Source: Virgibacillus salexigens (GTDB lineage Bacteria > Bacillota > Bacilli > Bacillales > Amphibacillaceae). From it: DNA of 64,000 bases. The translations under genes and the position numbers were made by a program. Positions 1 through 7,885 of this stretch are shown one piece after another (position 1 is the stretch's first letter; every line of letters begins with the position of its first letter). The DNA lies in NCBI RefSeq assembly GCF_014905415.1, contig NZ_BNEO01000001.1, positions 1,550,001 to 1,614,000 of the forward strand, given 5' to 3'. Below the pieces are notes generated by a model. The model was given only the letters and a program-made list of their open reading frames with translations, had not been told where the DNA came from and did not search any database.

Positions 1-108
1 AATTTAATTGTCAAATTTGATGGAGACGAAAAGGAAATTAACCGAGTGATCATGCATATTCACCAACAAGATGTCACGATAAAGGAAGTGTTAGCAGATG
101 TTAGTTGA
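1..108 (+). CDS. metN: Methionine-type ABC transporter ATP-binding protein, C-terminal end (partial)
   Basis: The reading frame is open from the first base to a TGA at 106-108, so only the last 35 codons are present. The residues look like the end of the NIL domain, the ligand-sensing C-terminal domain of MetN ATPases (for example a VKFDGDEKEI segment and a closing VTIKEVLADV). The identification rests mainly on context: metI starts inside its end (11-bp overlap) and a MetQ-like lipoprotein follows. The ATPase motifs lie outside the window. Confidence 0.75.
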   Translation, partial: NLIVKFDGDEKEINRVIMHIHQQDVTIKEVLADVS

Positions 109-748
109 TAACCAACAAATTGTAGCAGCATTATGGGAGACAATCCTAATGGTTGGTATTTCTTTACTTTTCTCCTTTGTGATAGGACTTATATTAGGAA
201 TTCTATTAGTGGTAACAAGGAAAGGACATTTATGGGAGAATAAAGTGGTTTTTACGGTTTTGAACGCATTTATAAACATCTTTCGATCAATTCCATTCAT
301 TATACTTATGGTCGCTGTCATTCCGTTTACCAGATTAGTGGTTGGCACATCAATTGGTACTGCGGCAGCAATTGTCCCAATGATTTTGTATGCAGGTCCC
401 TATATTGCTAGATTAATTGAAAACTCTCTATTGGAAGTTGACCCAGGAGTAATGGAAGCAGCTCAAGCAATGGGGGCAACACCGTGGCAAATTATTATTC
501 GTTTCCTTATTCCAGAAGCGTTAAGTTCTTTATTATTAGGTATCACTATTGCAACCATTGGGCTAGTAGGCGCATCTGCGATGGCAGGAGCTGTTGGCGG
601 TGGTGGTCTTGGTGATCTAGCAATCACCTATGGATACCAACGCTTTGATACAACGGTGATGCTGATTACAGTTGGTATTCTTGTCGTTATGGTTCAAGGA
701 CTGCAATCAACCGGTAATTTCATTTCTAAGAAAATAAGAAGAAGATAA
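98..748 (+). CDS. metI: Methionine-type ABC transporter permease MetI
   Basis: This 216-aa inner-membrane permease has five or so hydrophobic segments. The binding-protein-dependent transport signature (EAAQAMGATPWQIIIRFLIP) near residue 125 is the loop that contacts the MetN ATPase. The N-terminal FSFVIGLILGILL and the central NIFRSIPFIILM segment are typical of MetI. It is translationally coupled to metN by overlap and followed 20 bp later by the substrate-binding lipoprotein. It probably imports D/L-methionine or a related sulfur amino-acid derivative; the exact substrate cannot be read from sequence. Confidence 0.9.
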   Translation: MLVDNQQIVAALWETILMVGISLLFSFVIGLILGILLVVTRKGHLWENKVVFTVLNAFINIFRSIPFIILMVAVIPFTRLVVGTSIGTAAAIVPMILYAGPYIARLIENSLLEVDPGVMEAAQAMGATPWQIIIRFLIPEALSSLLLGITIATIGLVGASAMAGAVGGGGLGDLAITYGYQRFDTTVMLITVGILVVMVQGLQSTGNFISKKIRRR

Positions 749-768
749 GATAAAAAGGAGCGAACAGC

Positions 769-1587
769 ATGAAAAAATTATTTGTGTTTTTAGCACTTAT
801 TCTATCAACAATCGTTATTACTGCTTGTTCTAGTAGTGATGCAGCTACAACAGTAAAGGTAGGGATAAGCGGATCCGACACAACCATTTGGGAATATGTA
901 GCCAAAAAAGCAAAAGAGGAAGGGATAAATGTAGAGATCGTCCGATTCTCTGATTATGTGCAGCCAAATCTAGCTTTAGCTGAAGGTGAAATTGATGCAA
1001 ATGCTTTTCAAACGGTATCTTATTTTGATGCCTTTATAAAGGAGCATAATCTAGATTTAACACCAATTGCCACGACCGTTATTGCGCCAATGGGATTGTA
1101 TTCTGAAAAACATGATCAACCAGAGGATATTCCAGAAGGTGGAACGATTGCCTTAGCGAAAGAAGCGACAAACATGGGAAGAGGTCTCCTTCTTTTAGAA
1201 GAAGCTGGTTTAATTAAGTTAGAAGAGGGATTTGATGGCAATGGGTCACTAGACAAAATTGTTGAGAACCCAAAAAACCTTCAGTTTGAATTATTAGTTG
1301 CTGGTCAGACCCCTCGTGTATTACCAGATGTGGATGCTTCGATAATTAATAATGGTATTGCTGTTGATGCAGGATTTAGCCCGTTAGATGACGCTATCTA
1401 CCATGAAGATGAAACAGCAACCCCTTATATAAATATCATTGCCGTCCAAGAGAAAGATAAAAACAATGAGGTATTAAAGCAATTAGCGGAAATTTATCAA
1501 ACAGAGGATGTTGCCAACTTTATAGAAGAAGAACGAAATGGAAATTCTATTCCTACATTTGTTCCGTTAAGTGAAATCGGTCATTAA
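769..1587 (+). CDS. metQ: MetQ-family substrate-binding lipoprotein
   Basis: This 272-aa NlpA/MetQ lipoprotein has a signal peptide with a clear lipobox ending ITAC, which places the lipidated Cys at about residue 20 and anchors the protein on the outer face of the membrane. The family core is visible: VKVGISG at the mature N-terminus, the NLALAEGEIDANAFQ segment and a central ALAKEATNMGRGL stretch. It follows metI with an AAAAGGAG ribosome site. It delivers methionine or a related compound to MetI/MetN. The amidohydrolase 25 bp downstream suggests that N-acylated or conjugated amino acids may be among the imported substrates. Confidence 0.92.
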   Translation: MKKLFVFLALILSTIVITACSSSDAATTVKVGISGSDTTIWEYVAKKAKEEGINVEIVRFSDYVQPNLALAEGEIDANAFQTVSYFDAFIKEHNLDLTPIATTVIAPMGLYSEKHDQPEDIPEGGTIALAKEATNMGRGLLLLEEAGLIKLEEGFDGNGSLDKIVENPKNLQFELLVAGQTPRVLPDVDASIINNGIAVDAGFSPLDDAIYHEDETATPYINIIAVQEKDKNNEVLKQLAEIYQTEDVANFIEEERNGNSIPTFVPLSEIGH

Positions 1588-1612
1588 TTAACAAAAAACG
1601 AGGTGAGCAAGG

Positions 1613-2821
1613 ATGACAGTTGCAATTGATCGAACAACAAAATTAAAGAAACAAATTGCTGCGTATATTGATGCAAATTCAGAAAGATATATAGGAATAA
1701 GCCATGCAATCCATGAAAATCCAGAAATCGGAAATCAGGAAGTTTACGCAGCAAAAACACTAACTGATATTTTGGTAGAGGAAGGCTTTGAGGTAGAAAA
1801 GGATATCGCAGGACATCCAACTGCCTTTATTGCCAGAAAAACGGGGAAAAACAAAGGGCGTACAATCGGTTTTTTAGCAGAATACGATGCATTGCCGGGT
1901 ATAGGTCATGCTTGTGGCCATAATATGATTGGCAGCCTTAGTATTGCTGCTGCCATTGGTCTTAGCAAAGTCATTGATGAGATTGGTGGTGAATTGGTAG
2001 TACTTGGGACACCGGCTGAGGAAGGTGGGCCAAATGGCAGTGCGAAAGGAAGCTTTGTAAAAGCAGGCCGAATAGATGATATAGACGCTGCGATTATTGT
2101 TCACCCAGGTGCTGAAACAAATACTACTCGACCAACGTTGGCTGTTGATCCATTGGATTTTGAATTCTTTGGGAAGCCTGCGCACGCATCTGCCTATCCT
2201 GAACAAGGGATTAATGCGCTGGACGGAGTAATCCAATTATTTAATGGAATTAATGCACTACGTCAACACCTTCCAAGTGATGTACGTATTCATGGAATTA
2301 TAACAGATGGTGGAGATGCGCCTAATATTGTACCGGAATATGCTAAGGCACGCTTCTTCATCAGAGCAGCCTCACGAACCGTCTTAGATGATGTAACAGC
2401 TCGTATTAAGTCAATAGCAGAAGGAGCAGCATTGGCAACGGGGTCCAAGGTGAACGTTTTTGCATTCCAAAATCAAGTAGATAATTTTATTATAAATCGT
2501 TGTTTTGATGATGTATTTACCCAAGTAGTGGAGGAGTTAGGAGAGACTGTTCATACAACGGATCATACTGCACTTGGCTCGACGGACGCAGGAAATATAA
2601 GTCAGGTTATTCCAACCATTCATCCACATATTAAAATTGGTCCAAGTGATCTAATAGGGCATACGGAAGCATTTCGGGATGCTGCTAAATCAGAAAAAGC
2701 GGATCAAGCTTTGATTATTGGAGCAAAAGCAGCAGCATATACTGCTTTTCAATTAATTACGGATAAAACAGTATATAAACGAATACAACGTGAGTTTCAA
2801 GAAAGAATAAAGGAAAGGTAA
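1613..2821 (+). CDS. M20-family amidohydrolase (aminoacylase-like)
   Basis: This 402-aa metallopeptidase-like amidohydrolase of the M20 family is closest in type to the aminoacylase / p-aminobenzoyl-glutamate hydrolase B group. It has an N-terminal HAIHENPEIGNQE segment, the metal-binding GHACGHNM motif near residue 102, a PAEEGG motif near 136 with the catalytic Glu pair, and the dimerisation insert starting DFEFFGKPAHAS. It starts 25 bp after metQ behind GAGGTGA and ends in front of a terminator, so it is probably the last gene of the metNIQ operon. A likely role is releasing methionine or cysteine from an imported N-acyl or S-substituted conjugate; that is inferred from position only. Confidence 0.85.
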   Translation: MTVAIDRTTKLKKQIAAYIDANSERYIGISHAIHENPEIGNQEVYAAKTLTDILVEEGFEVEKDIAGHPTAFIARKTGKNKGRTIGFLAEYDALPGIGHACGHNMIGSLSIAAAIGLSKVIDEIGGELVVLGTPAEEGGPNGSAKGSFVKAGRIDDIDAAIIVHPGAETNTTRPTLAVDPLDFEFFGKPAHASAYPEQGINALDGVIQLFNGINALRQHLPSDVRIHGIITDGGDAPNIVPEYAKARFFIRAASRTVLDDVTARIKSIAEGAALATGSKVNVFAFQNQVDNFIINRCFDDVFTQVVEELGETVHTTDHTALGSTDAGNISQVIPTIHPHIKIGPSDLIGHTEAFRDAAKSEKADQALIIGAKAAAYTAFQLITDKTVYKRIQREFQERIKER

Positions 2822-2832
2822 GAGTTAGGTTT

Positions 2833-2872
2833 GAAGAAATCTTGCGAAACCAGGATTTCTTCTTTTCTTTTT
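2833..2872 (+). terminator. Rho-independent terminator of the metNIQ-M20 operon
   Basis: A 9-bp stem (GAAGAAATC with GATTTCTTC, 2833-2841 and 2854-2862) is followed by a T-rich tract, 12 bp after the M20 stop codon. Confidence 0.8.
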
Positions 2873-2968
2873 ACGTAATATTTATCTGCTAATCAAAAGA
2901 AAATTATGAAATCTGATTTTCTAATTGACAAGCTTATCCGACCGTGATATAGTATATTCTGTTGCCAC

Positions 2969-3061
2969 GGAGGTATACCCAAGTCTGGCTGAAGGGAGCG
3001 GTCTTGAAAACCGCCAGGGGTGTAACAGCCCGCGGGGGTTCGAATCCCTCTACCTCCTCCA
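2969..3061 (+). tRNA. tRNA-Ser (anticodon TGA), CCA encoded
   Basis: This is a class II tRNA with a 7-bp acceptor stem (GGAGGTA with TACCTCC). The anticodon loop CTTGAAA gives anticodon TGA for UCA/UCN serine codons. It has a long variable arm, a GGGGG/CCCTC T-stem with TTCGAAT loop, and an encoded CCA at 3059-3061. The discriminator base reads T, whereas G is usual for bacterial tRNA-Ser. It sits alone between two terminators. Confidence 0.93.
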
Positions 3062-3095
3062 TTTAAAAATTAGCGCATAAAATTTTGGAGATAAG

Positions 3096-3123
3096 AAAAC
3101 CGTTACTGTGTAGCGGTTTTTTT
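3096..3123 (+). terminator. Terminator after tRNA-Ser
   Basis: An 11-bp stem (AAAACCGTTAC with GTAGCGGTTTT, one G-T pair) and a TGT loop run into a T tract, 35 bp past the tRNA. Confidence 0.85.
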
Positions 3124-3221
3124 CGTATTTTATAAGAAAATGCTCTTTCACTTCTTATAGAAAAGCTTTCATTGTAAACATATAATTACTATAACCTTAT
3201 TATACTTAATTATAGATGAAC

Positions 3222-3250
3222 TTGACATTTCACGTATTTCAGCATATAGT
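3222..3250 (+). promoter_or_regulatory. Sigma-A promoter of the proC T-box transcript
   Basis: A perfect -35 TTGACA (3222-3227), a 17-bp spacer and a -10 TATAGT (3245-3250) predict a start near 3257, just before the T-box leader. Confidence 0.8.
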
Positions 3251-3256
3251 ACATAT

Positions 3257-3510
3257 CTAAGCCAATACTATAAAAAGGCAGTGAAGAGGCTAGTAGTACC
3301 ATGTACGTACGAAAGAGAATGGGATTCATCGGCTGAAAGATCCCAACGTCAACGACGGGTATGAACCTACCTCTGAGCCGTTAGTTAAAAACTGACCGCA
3401 GATAAGACTGTGTTAAAAATAAAAGCTGGACATAGGAAATCTATGTCAATTTAGGTGGTACCGCGGAAAACCCTTTTCGTCCTTCATATTGGATGAAAAG
3501 GGTTTTTTTG
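3257..3510 (+). promoter_or_regulatory. T-box riboswitch leader, proline-type, upstream of proC
   Basis: The leader contains the conserved T-box sequence AGGTGGTACCGCG (3453-3465), which base-pairs with the free 3' end of uncharged tRNA. It ends in an intrinsic terminator (stem AAAACCCTTTTC with GAAAAGGGTTTT, 3467-3506, then T's). Stem I is recognisable from about 3280, with a GAACCTAC specifier segment. The probable specifier codon is CCT (3366-3368, Pro), followed by the conserved A. A proline specifier fits proC, the next gene. Uncharged tRNA-Pro should favour the antiterminator and raise proline synthesis, as known for proI and proBA of B. subtilis. Confidence 0.88.
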
Positions 3511-3557
3511 ATTCTTAATTCTAATTTAGTAGCAATAACCTAGAGGAGGTTTTGATA

Positions 3558-4373
3558 ATGAATAAAAAAATAGCTTTTATTGGTGCAGGATCCATGGCTG
3601 AAGCAATCATTTCAGGTATGGTACGTGCTGAAATTGTAGATAATGAAAAGATCATCGTTACAAATCGGAGCAACCGAGAACGTATTACGCGGTTAGAACA
3701 GCGCTATCAAATTAATAGCATGATGGATAAGGAAAAATTGACAACGGATACGGATATCATCATTCTTGCTACGAAACCATACGATATGGAGCAGGCAATT
3801 GATTCAATTAAGGCTTATGTTACAACAGATCAATTAATTATTTCTGTTACAGCAGGCATTTCTACGGAATCCATTCAAGAATTATTTGGCATTGAGATTC
3901 CAATTATACGGGCAATGCCCAATACTTCCGCATCCATTGGCTATTCTGCTACGGCACTTGCAGCAGGAATCCATGCTAGTGAAAACCATATGAAGGAAGC
4001 AAGGGTACTTTTTGAAACAATAGGAACAACAGAAATTGTAGATGAATCCGATATGCATATCGTTACAGGTATTTCTGGAAGTGGGCCTGCTTATATATAT
4101 TACCTCGTAGAAGCAATGGAAGCAGCAGCCATATCATCTGGACTAGATAGGGATACGGCCAAATCGTTGATTGCTCAAACGATCCTAGGTGCTGGCGAGA
4201 TGTTACAGCAGTCAGAAGATACTGCTGCGGCATTAAGGGAAAAGATTACAAGTCCAGCAGGAACCACACAAGCGGGTATCGAATCCTTAAAAAGAAACGA
4301 TTTCCAAAAGATTATTATGGAATGTGTGCAAGCTGCCCGTGATCGGTCCATTGAATTAGGGAATGAAAAATAA
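3558..4373 (+). CDS. proC: Pyrroline-5-carboxylate reductase
   Basis: This enzyme catalyses the last step of proline synthesis, NAD(P)H-dependent reduction of 1-pyrroline-5-carboxylate, in the cytosol. The 271-aa protein opens with a Rossmann motif (IAFIGAGSMAEAI). It also has the family's AMPNTSASIG segment near residue 120 and the C-terminal GISGSGPAYIYYLVEAM and TSPAGTTQAGI signatures. The ATG at 3558 is preferred over the TTG two codons earlier because AGGAGGT at 3544-3550 gives a 7-nt spacing. It is controlled by the proline T-box in front of it, and a small CXXC membrane protein gene follows 12 bp after its stop. Confidence 0.95.
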   Translation: MNKKIAFIGAGSMAEAIISGMVRAEIVDNEKIIVTNRSNRERITRLEQRYQINSMMDKEKLTTDTDIIILATKPYDMEQAIDSIKAYVTTDQLIISVTAGISTESIQELFGIEIPIIRAMPNTSASIGYSATALAAGIHASENHMKEARVLFETIGTTEIVDESDMHIVTGISGSGPAYIYYLVEAMEAAAISSGLDRDTAKSLIAQTILGAGEMLQQSEDTAAALREKITSPAGTTQAGIESLKRNDFQKIIMECVQAARDRSIELGNEK

Positions 4374-4385
4374 GGAGGCGGATCC

Positions 4386-4682
4386 ATGCCAATTTGTGCT
4401 CATTGTGAGAAGCAGTGGGAGTATGTAGATACATTGAAACGTTGTTTTCGAATAAAAATGCCATGTCCTTATTGTGGTGAAGCAAATTATCATTCTGCAC
4501 AGAGTCGGAAAAAAGAGGCGATGAATTCCATTATTATGCTTCCTTTTATCTTTCTAATGAATATGATTTTCGACTTTTCCGTTTCTGGATTATTTATTAT
4601 GGCGGGGATTTTACTAATGTTTATTCTAGCAATCGTGCCATTTTCAATCGAATTGAGCGAAGAAGAGGAAGCACTATGGTAG
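4386..4682 (+). CDS. Small CXXC...CXXC membrane protein
   Basis: This 98-aa protein has an N-terminal CAHC (residues 4-7) and CPYC (27-30), spaced like the cxxc_20_cxxc family (TIGR04104), then two hydrophobic segments and an acidic C-terminus. The cysteines probably form a zinc ribbon on the cytoplasmic side of a two-helix membrane anchor. A strong AAGGAGG precedes the ATG. It follows proC closely and may be cotranscribed. The function of the family is not known. Confidence 0.75.
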   Translation: MPICAHCEKQWEYVDTLKRCFRIKMPCPYCGEANYHSAQSRKKEAMNSIIMLPFIFLMNMIFDFSVSGLFIMAGILLMFILAIVPFSIELSEEEEALW

Positions 4683-4700
4683 AGGTATTCTTTTGTTAAC

Positions 4701-4727
4701 AAAAATGCGCCCTGGTATGGGCGCATA
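4701..4727 (-). terminator. Terminator of dgk-dck (possibly bidirectional)
   Basis: An 8-bp GC-rich stem (ATGCGCCC with GGGCGCAT, 4705-4712 and 4719-4726) is followed on the minus strand by five T's. It lies right at the end of dck and also faces the end of the CXXC gene, where the plus-strand T tract is poor. Confidence 0.75.
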
Positions 4728-5411
4728 TTATTTGATTAATTCTCTTGATTTCCAACGTCTCGATTGTTGAATAAAGTGTCCAACCTTTTCTAGGATTGGT
4801 TCGATTGATTCCTCTTGTTTCAAGAGATCATAATCGGAAATATTAATTCTTAGTATTGGGCAGGCGTTAAAATTATTAATCCAATCTTCGTATCGTTTAT
4901 ACATTTCTTTCCAATAAGAAATAGGTGTGTTTTTTTCCATTTCACGGCCTCGAGATTGAATTCGATTAATAACATCGTCAAAAGAGCCTTCTAGATAAAT
5001 TAACAGGTCTGGATGTGGGAAGTATGGTGTCATTACCATTGCATCGAATAAGCTTTTATAGGTCTCATAATCGGTTTTTGACATGGTCCCATTATCGTAA
5101 TGCATTTTCGCAAAAATCCCTGTATCCTCATAAATGGAACGATCTTGTATAAAACCTCCACCATATTCAAATATCTTTTTCTGTTCTTTAAATCGTTCCG
5201 CTAGGAAGTAAATCTGTAAATGAAAGCTCCAGCGCTCAAAATCATGATAGAATTTTTCTAAATATGGGTTCGTATCCACTTTCTCTAGTGAAGTTTTAAA
5301 TCGTAGTGCTTTTGCTAAAGCATGAGTCATGGTTGATTTACCTACTCCAACTGTGCCTGCTATGGTAATGATACTATCATTTGGAATATGGTATTTTTCT
5401 CTTAAATTCAT
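4728..5411 (-). CDS. dck: Deoxyadenosine/deoxycytidine kinase
   Basis: This deoxynucleoside kinase of the dNK family (227 aa) salvages deoxyadenosine and deoxycytidine by ATP-dependent 5'-phosphorylation. Visible motifs are a P-loop GTVGVGKS near residue 19, the QDRSIYEDTGIF segment near 89-100 (ERS/DRS catalytic base region), and the IQSRGREME lid near 153. It lies 16 bp downstream of the paralogue dgk. The same dgk-dck pair is found near the origin in B. subtilis, there next to serS and tRNA-Ser; here serS is absent but a tRNA-Ser is close by. Confidence 0.9.
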   Translation of the reverse strand: MNLREKYHIPNDSIITIAGTVGVGKSTMTHALAKALRFKTSLEKVDTNPYLEKFYHDFERWSFHLQIYFLAERFKEQKKIFEYGGGFIQDRSIYEDTGIFAKMHYDNGTMSKTDYETYKSLFDAMVMTPYFPHPDLLIYLEGSFDDVINRIQSRGREMEKNTPISYWKEMYKRYEDWINNFNACPILRINISDYDLLKQEESIEPILEKVGHFIQQSRRWKSRELIK

Positions 5412-5427
5412 GATTGTTTCCCCTTTT

Positions 5428-6078
5428 TTAACCTTTTCTTACTTCTGAAGTAACCTTTTGTAGCTGTTCATCCACTTGGTTAATAATTTGTTCTAAATGT
5501 TTTTGGTATCGAACAAAATCAATTTCATCTCCATTCACTCGAATAACAGGAATATCAGGATGCATGATTTCGAATTCATTCATATAATTTTCATAATCCT
5601 GTGAAAGTTGAGCGAGATAAGAAGTTTTAATATGTTGTTCGATTTCCCTGCCACGTTGATGAATTCGATTTATAATCGTATCCAAACTACCATGTAAATA
5701 GATCATCATATTTGGTACAGGCATATCCTTTGTTAAGATATGATAAATTTGCTCGTATTTCTCAAATTTATCCGCTGGAAGGGTACGTTTTGCAAAGATC
5801 ATATTTTTCGATATATGGTAATCAGCGACCACTGCTTTATTGTCGCTGAGATATTTTGTCTCAATGTCTTCCAATTGTTTAAAACGATTGCAAAGGAAGA
5901 ACATTTCTGTTTGAAAACTCCATTCCTCAATATTTTCATAAAATTTTCCTAGAAATGGGTTTTCCTCCACAATTTCCTTTAACAAATGATAGTCAAAATG
6001 CGAGGAAATCTTTTTGGCCAATGATGTTTTTCCTATACCTATTGGCCCTTCAATGGCGATAAAAGGAGCTCTTGCCAT
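5428..6078 (-). CDS. dgk: Deoxyguanosine kinase
   Basis: This is the second dNK-family kinase (216 aa from the chosen start), phosphorylating deoxyguanosine. It has a P-loop GPIGIGKT at residues 10-17, the VVADYHISKNMIFA segment and the HQRGREIE lid. The ATG at 6078 gives the family N-terminus ARAPFIAIEGPIG behind GGAGG; the longer frame to 6114 adds 12 residues without a ribosome site. It is the first gene of the dgk-dck operon. The two enzymes align along their whole length, which fits an old tandem duplication. Confidence 0.9.
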   Translation of the reverse strand: MARAPFIAIEGPIGIGKTSLAKKISSHFDYHLLKEIVEENPFLGKFYENIEEWSFQTEMFFLCNRFKQLEDIETKYLSDNKAVVADYHISKNMIFAKRTLPADKFEKYEQIYHILTKDMPVPNMMIYLHGSLDTIINRIHQRGREIEQHIKTSYLAQLSQDYENYMNEFEIMHPDIPVIRVNGDEIDFVRYQKHLEQIINQVDEQLQKVTSEVRKG

Positions 6079-6264
6079 TACTTCATCCTCCAATCCATAT
6101 CTACCTAAACACATGTATTATATTTTATCATACAAGCAAATCGAGTACCATGTATAATTAGATCTGATACTTTTCAAGTCTGCCACAATTTTGTATAATG
6201 AATATTGCTTGGTAAAAAAGCCTGTAGATCAGATAGGGTCAAAACGATTGTCTTTCTATATCAT

Positions 6265-6337
6265 GCCCCCGTAGCTCAGGGGATAGAGCATCGGTTTCCT
6301 AAACCGTGTGTCGCAGGTTCGAATCCTGCCGGGGGCG
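6265..6337 (+). tRNA. tRNA-Arg (anticodon CCT)
   Basis: A 7-bp acceptor stem GCCCCCG/CGGGGGC, D-arm GCTC...GAGC, anticodon loop TTCCTAA (anticodon CCT, reads AGG) and T-arm GCAGG TTCGAAT CCTGC are all present. The CCA end is not encoded. Confidence 0.95.
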
Positions 6338-6374
6338 TAATAAAACCAATTTATGTTTAGATCCCTTTATAAAC

Positions 6375-6408
6375 AAAAAATAAGTAGGCAGCTACCTACT
6401 TATTTTTT
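6375..6408. terminator. Bidirectional terminator after tRNA-Arg
   Basis: An 8-bp stem TAAGTAGG/CCTACTTA (6381-6388, 6395-6402) extends through A6/T6 flanks. It can stop transcription from the tRNA on the plus strand and from a possible small gene on the minus strand. Confidence 0.8.
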
Positions 6409-6585
6409 TATATAATGTTTTTTAACTTCCCATTGTAAGTTTGTTTGTGTGTTCATGTTGAGTTTCTTTGCTAATAAATTAGCAGCATTAAAATCAGTGA
6501 AAGTTTTACACGAGTGGCTGTTAGAGTCCTTCAACATTTCAGTTGTCCCATTAATAGTTCTGGAAAGAACAAAGATATGGATCAA
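6400..6585 (-). CDS. Possible small protein, start uncertain
   Basis: This is a 61-codon minus-strand frame ending inside the terminator at 6375-6408. The residue pattern (LSRTING, then LKDSNS, then AANLLAKKLN and a WEVKKHY end) looks like a real small Bacillaceae protein rather than random translation. The start is a problem: the only start-like codon is a TTG at 6585 immediately after AAAGGAG, leaving no spacing. The gene may use a rare start or be decayed. No function can be assigned. Confidence 0.3.
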   Translation of the reverse strand: MIHIFVLSRTINGTTEMLKDSNSHSCKTFTDFNAANLLAKKLNMNTQTNLQWEVKKHYIKK

Positions 6586-6726
6586 CTCCTTTCGACTTAA
6601 CCAAAGCCTAATTATATTATCTCATAGATTAATTAATGTGTATAGTTTGGATGTTTAATTTCACTACCAATTGGGAAAGTAAGAAGAAGATGTGTATTTT
6701 TAACGACGGAAAGTAGGCTGAATGAC

Positions 6727-7818
6727 ATGAATAATTTATTTGAACAAGCATATTTAGGAATGCAAATCTTAAAAAATCGTTATATCGTGGCACCGATGAC
6801 AAGAGTAAGTTCAGAAAAGGACGGTACGCCAAATGAGCGCGTAAGTGAATATTATGAACGCTTTGCTAAGGGTGGATTTGCCGCAGTTATCACTGAAGGA
6901 GTGTATCCGGATACAAAATATAGCCAAGGTTATGAAAATCAAGGGGGACTAGCAACCGAAAAGCATGCAACCCATTGGAAACCAATCGTAGATCGTGTTA
7001 AATCGCATGGTTCACTCATGATTGCTCAATTAATGCATGCAGGAGCACAATCACAAGGGAGTTATTATTCAGATGTAACGGTTGCTCCTTCCCCGTTTTC
7101 ACCTCCTCAAGATAAAGTGGAGGTTTATGGTGGCAGTGGTCCATTTCCTACTGCCAAAGAGCTATCGGTAGAAGAAATGACTGAAATCAAGCAAAGCTTT
7201 GCACAATCCGCTATCTATGCCAAGCAAGCTGGATTCGATGGGGTTGAGCTGCACGGCGCAAATGGTTATTTACTAGATGAATTTCTATCGGAAATTAGCA
7301 ATCATCGTACAGATCAATATGGTGGAAGTGTAGAAAATCGTCTTCGCTTCTTAAAAGAATTAATTGAAGAAGTTCGAGCAGCTATCGGTGGAAACATGAT
7401 CCTTGGCATTCGGATTTCTCAATTGAAAGCGACAAATGGCAGTTATAAATGGCCAGGGGGAGAAGCAGATGCTGAGATTATCTTCTCTGAATTAGGTAAA
7501 ACCGATATTGATTATATTCATATTTCGGATGATGACGCAGCCACATCAGGATTCGGTGAAGGTACGATGACGATGTCTGAAGCTGCCAAAGCATTCTCTG
7601 GGAAACCAGTTATTGCTTGTGGTCAATTAGGTGATCCAGAAAAAGCTTCAACTGTGATCGAAAAAGGCCAAGCGGATTTTATTGGTGTTGCCCGCCAAGC
7701 CCTTGCTAATCCTGATACCCCAAACCGCGTAAAAGAAGGCAGACCGTTAGATAAGTGGGATGGGAAAGCAATTATGACACCAAAAGCCTATATTAAAGAT
7801 TTCGAGTTAGAAATGTAA
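6727..7818 (+). CDS. NADH:flavin oxidoreductase, old yellow enzyme family
   Basis: This 363-aa FMN-dependent ene-reductase-type TIM barrel has an N-terminal PMTRVSS, the HAGAQS strand near residue 105, and the family signature VELHGANGYLLDEFLS near 173-188, which includes substrate-binding residues. It also carries the conserved NHRTDQYGGS loop and the C-terminal phosphate-binding VARQALANPD. Members reduce activated C=C bonds of enones or act on xenobiotics, using NAD(P)H. It stands alone with its own terminator; the physiological substrate is unknown. Confidence 0.9.
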   Translation: MNNLFEQAYLGMQILKNRYIVAPMTRVSSEKDGTPNERVSEYYERFAKGGFAAVITEGVYPDTKYSQGYENQGGLATEKHATHWKPIVDRVKSHGSLMIAQLMHAGAQSQGSYYSDVTVAPSPFSPPQDKVEVYGGSGPFPTAKELSVEEMTEIKQSFAQSAIYAKQAGFDGVELHGANGYLLDEFLSEISNHRTDQYGGSVENRLRFLKELIEEVRAAIGGNMILGIRISQLKATNGSYKWPGGEADAEIIFSELGKTDIDYIHISDDDAATSGFGEGTMTMSEAAKAFSGKPVIACGQLGDPEKASTVIEKGQADFIGVARQALANPDTPNRVKEGRPLDKWDGKAIMTPKAYIKDFELEM

Positions 7819-7828
7819 CGTAACAATG

Positions 7829-7867
7829 AAATCCCAGTGGGAGCAATTGCTCTCACTGGGATTTTTT
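7829..7867 (+). terminator. Terminator after the old yellow enzyme gene
   Basis: A long stem (AATCCCAGTGGGAGC against GCTCTCACTGGGATT, one mismatch) with an AATT loop is followed by six T's. Confidence 0.88.
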
Positions 7868-7885
7868 CATAAATGCATTTTCCAA

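Noticed and set aside
6449-6658. 69-codon plus-strand open frame in the gap before the old yellow enzyme
   Set aside because: No ribosome site, and it is antisense to the more protein-like minus-strand frame at 6400-6585.
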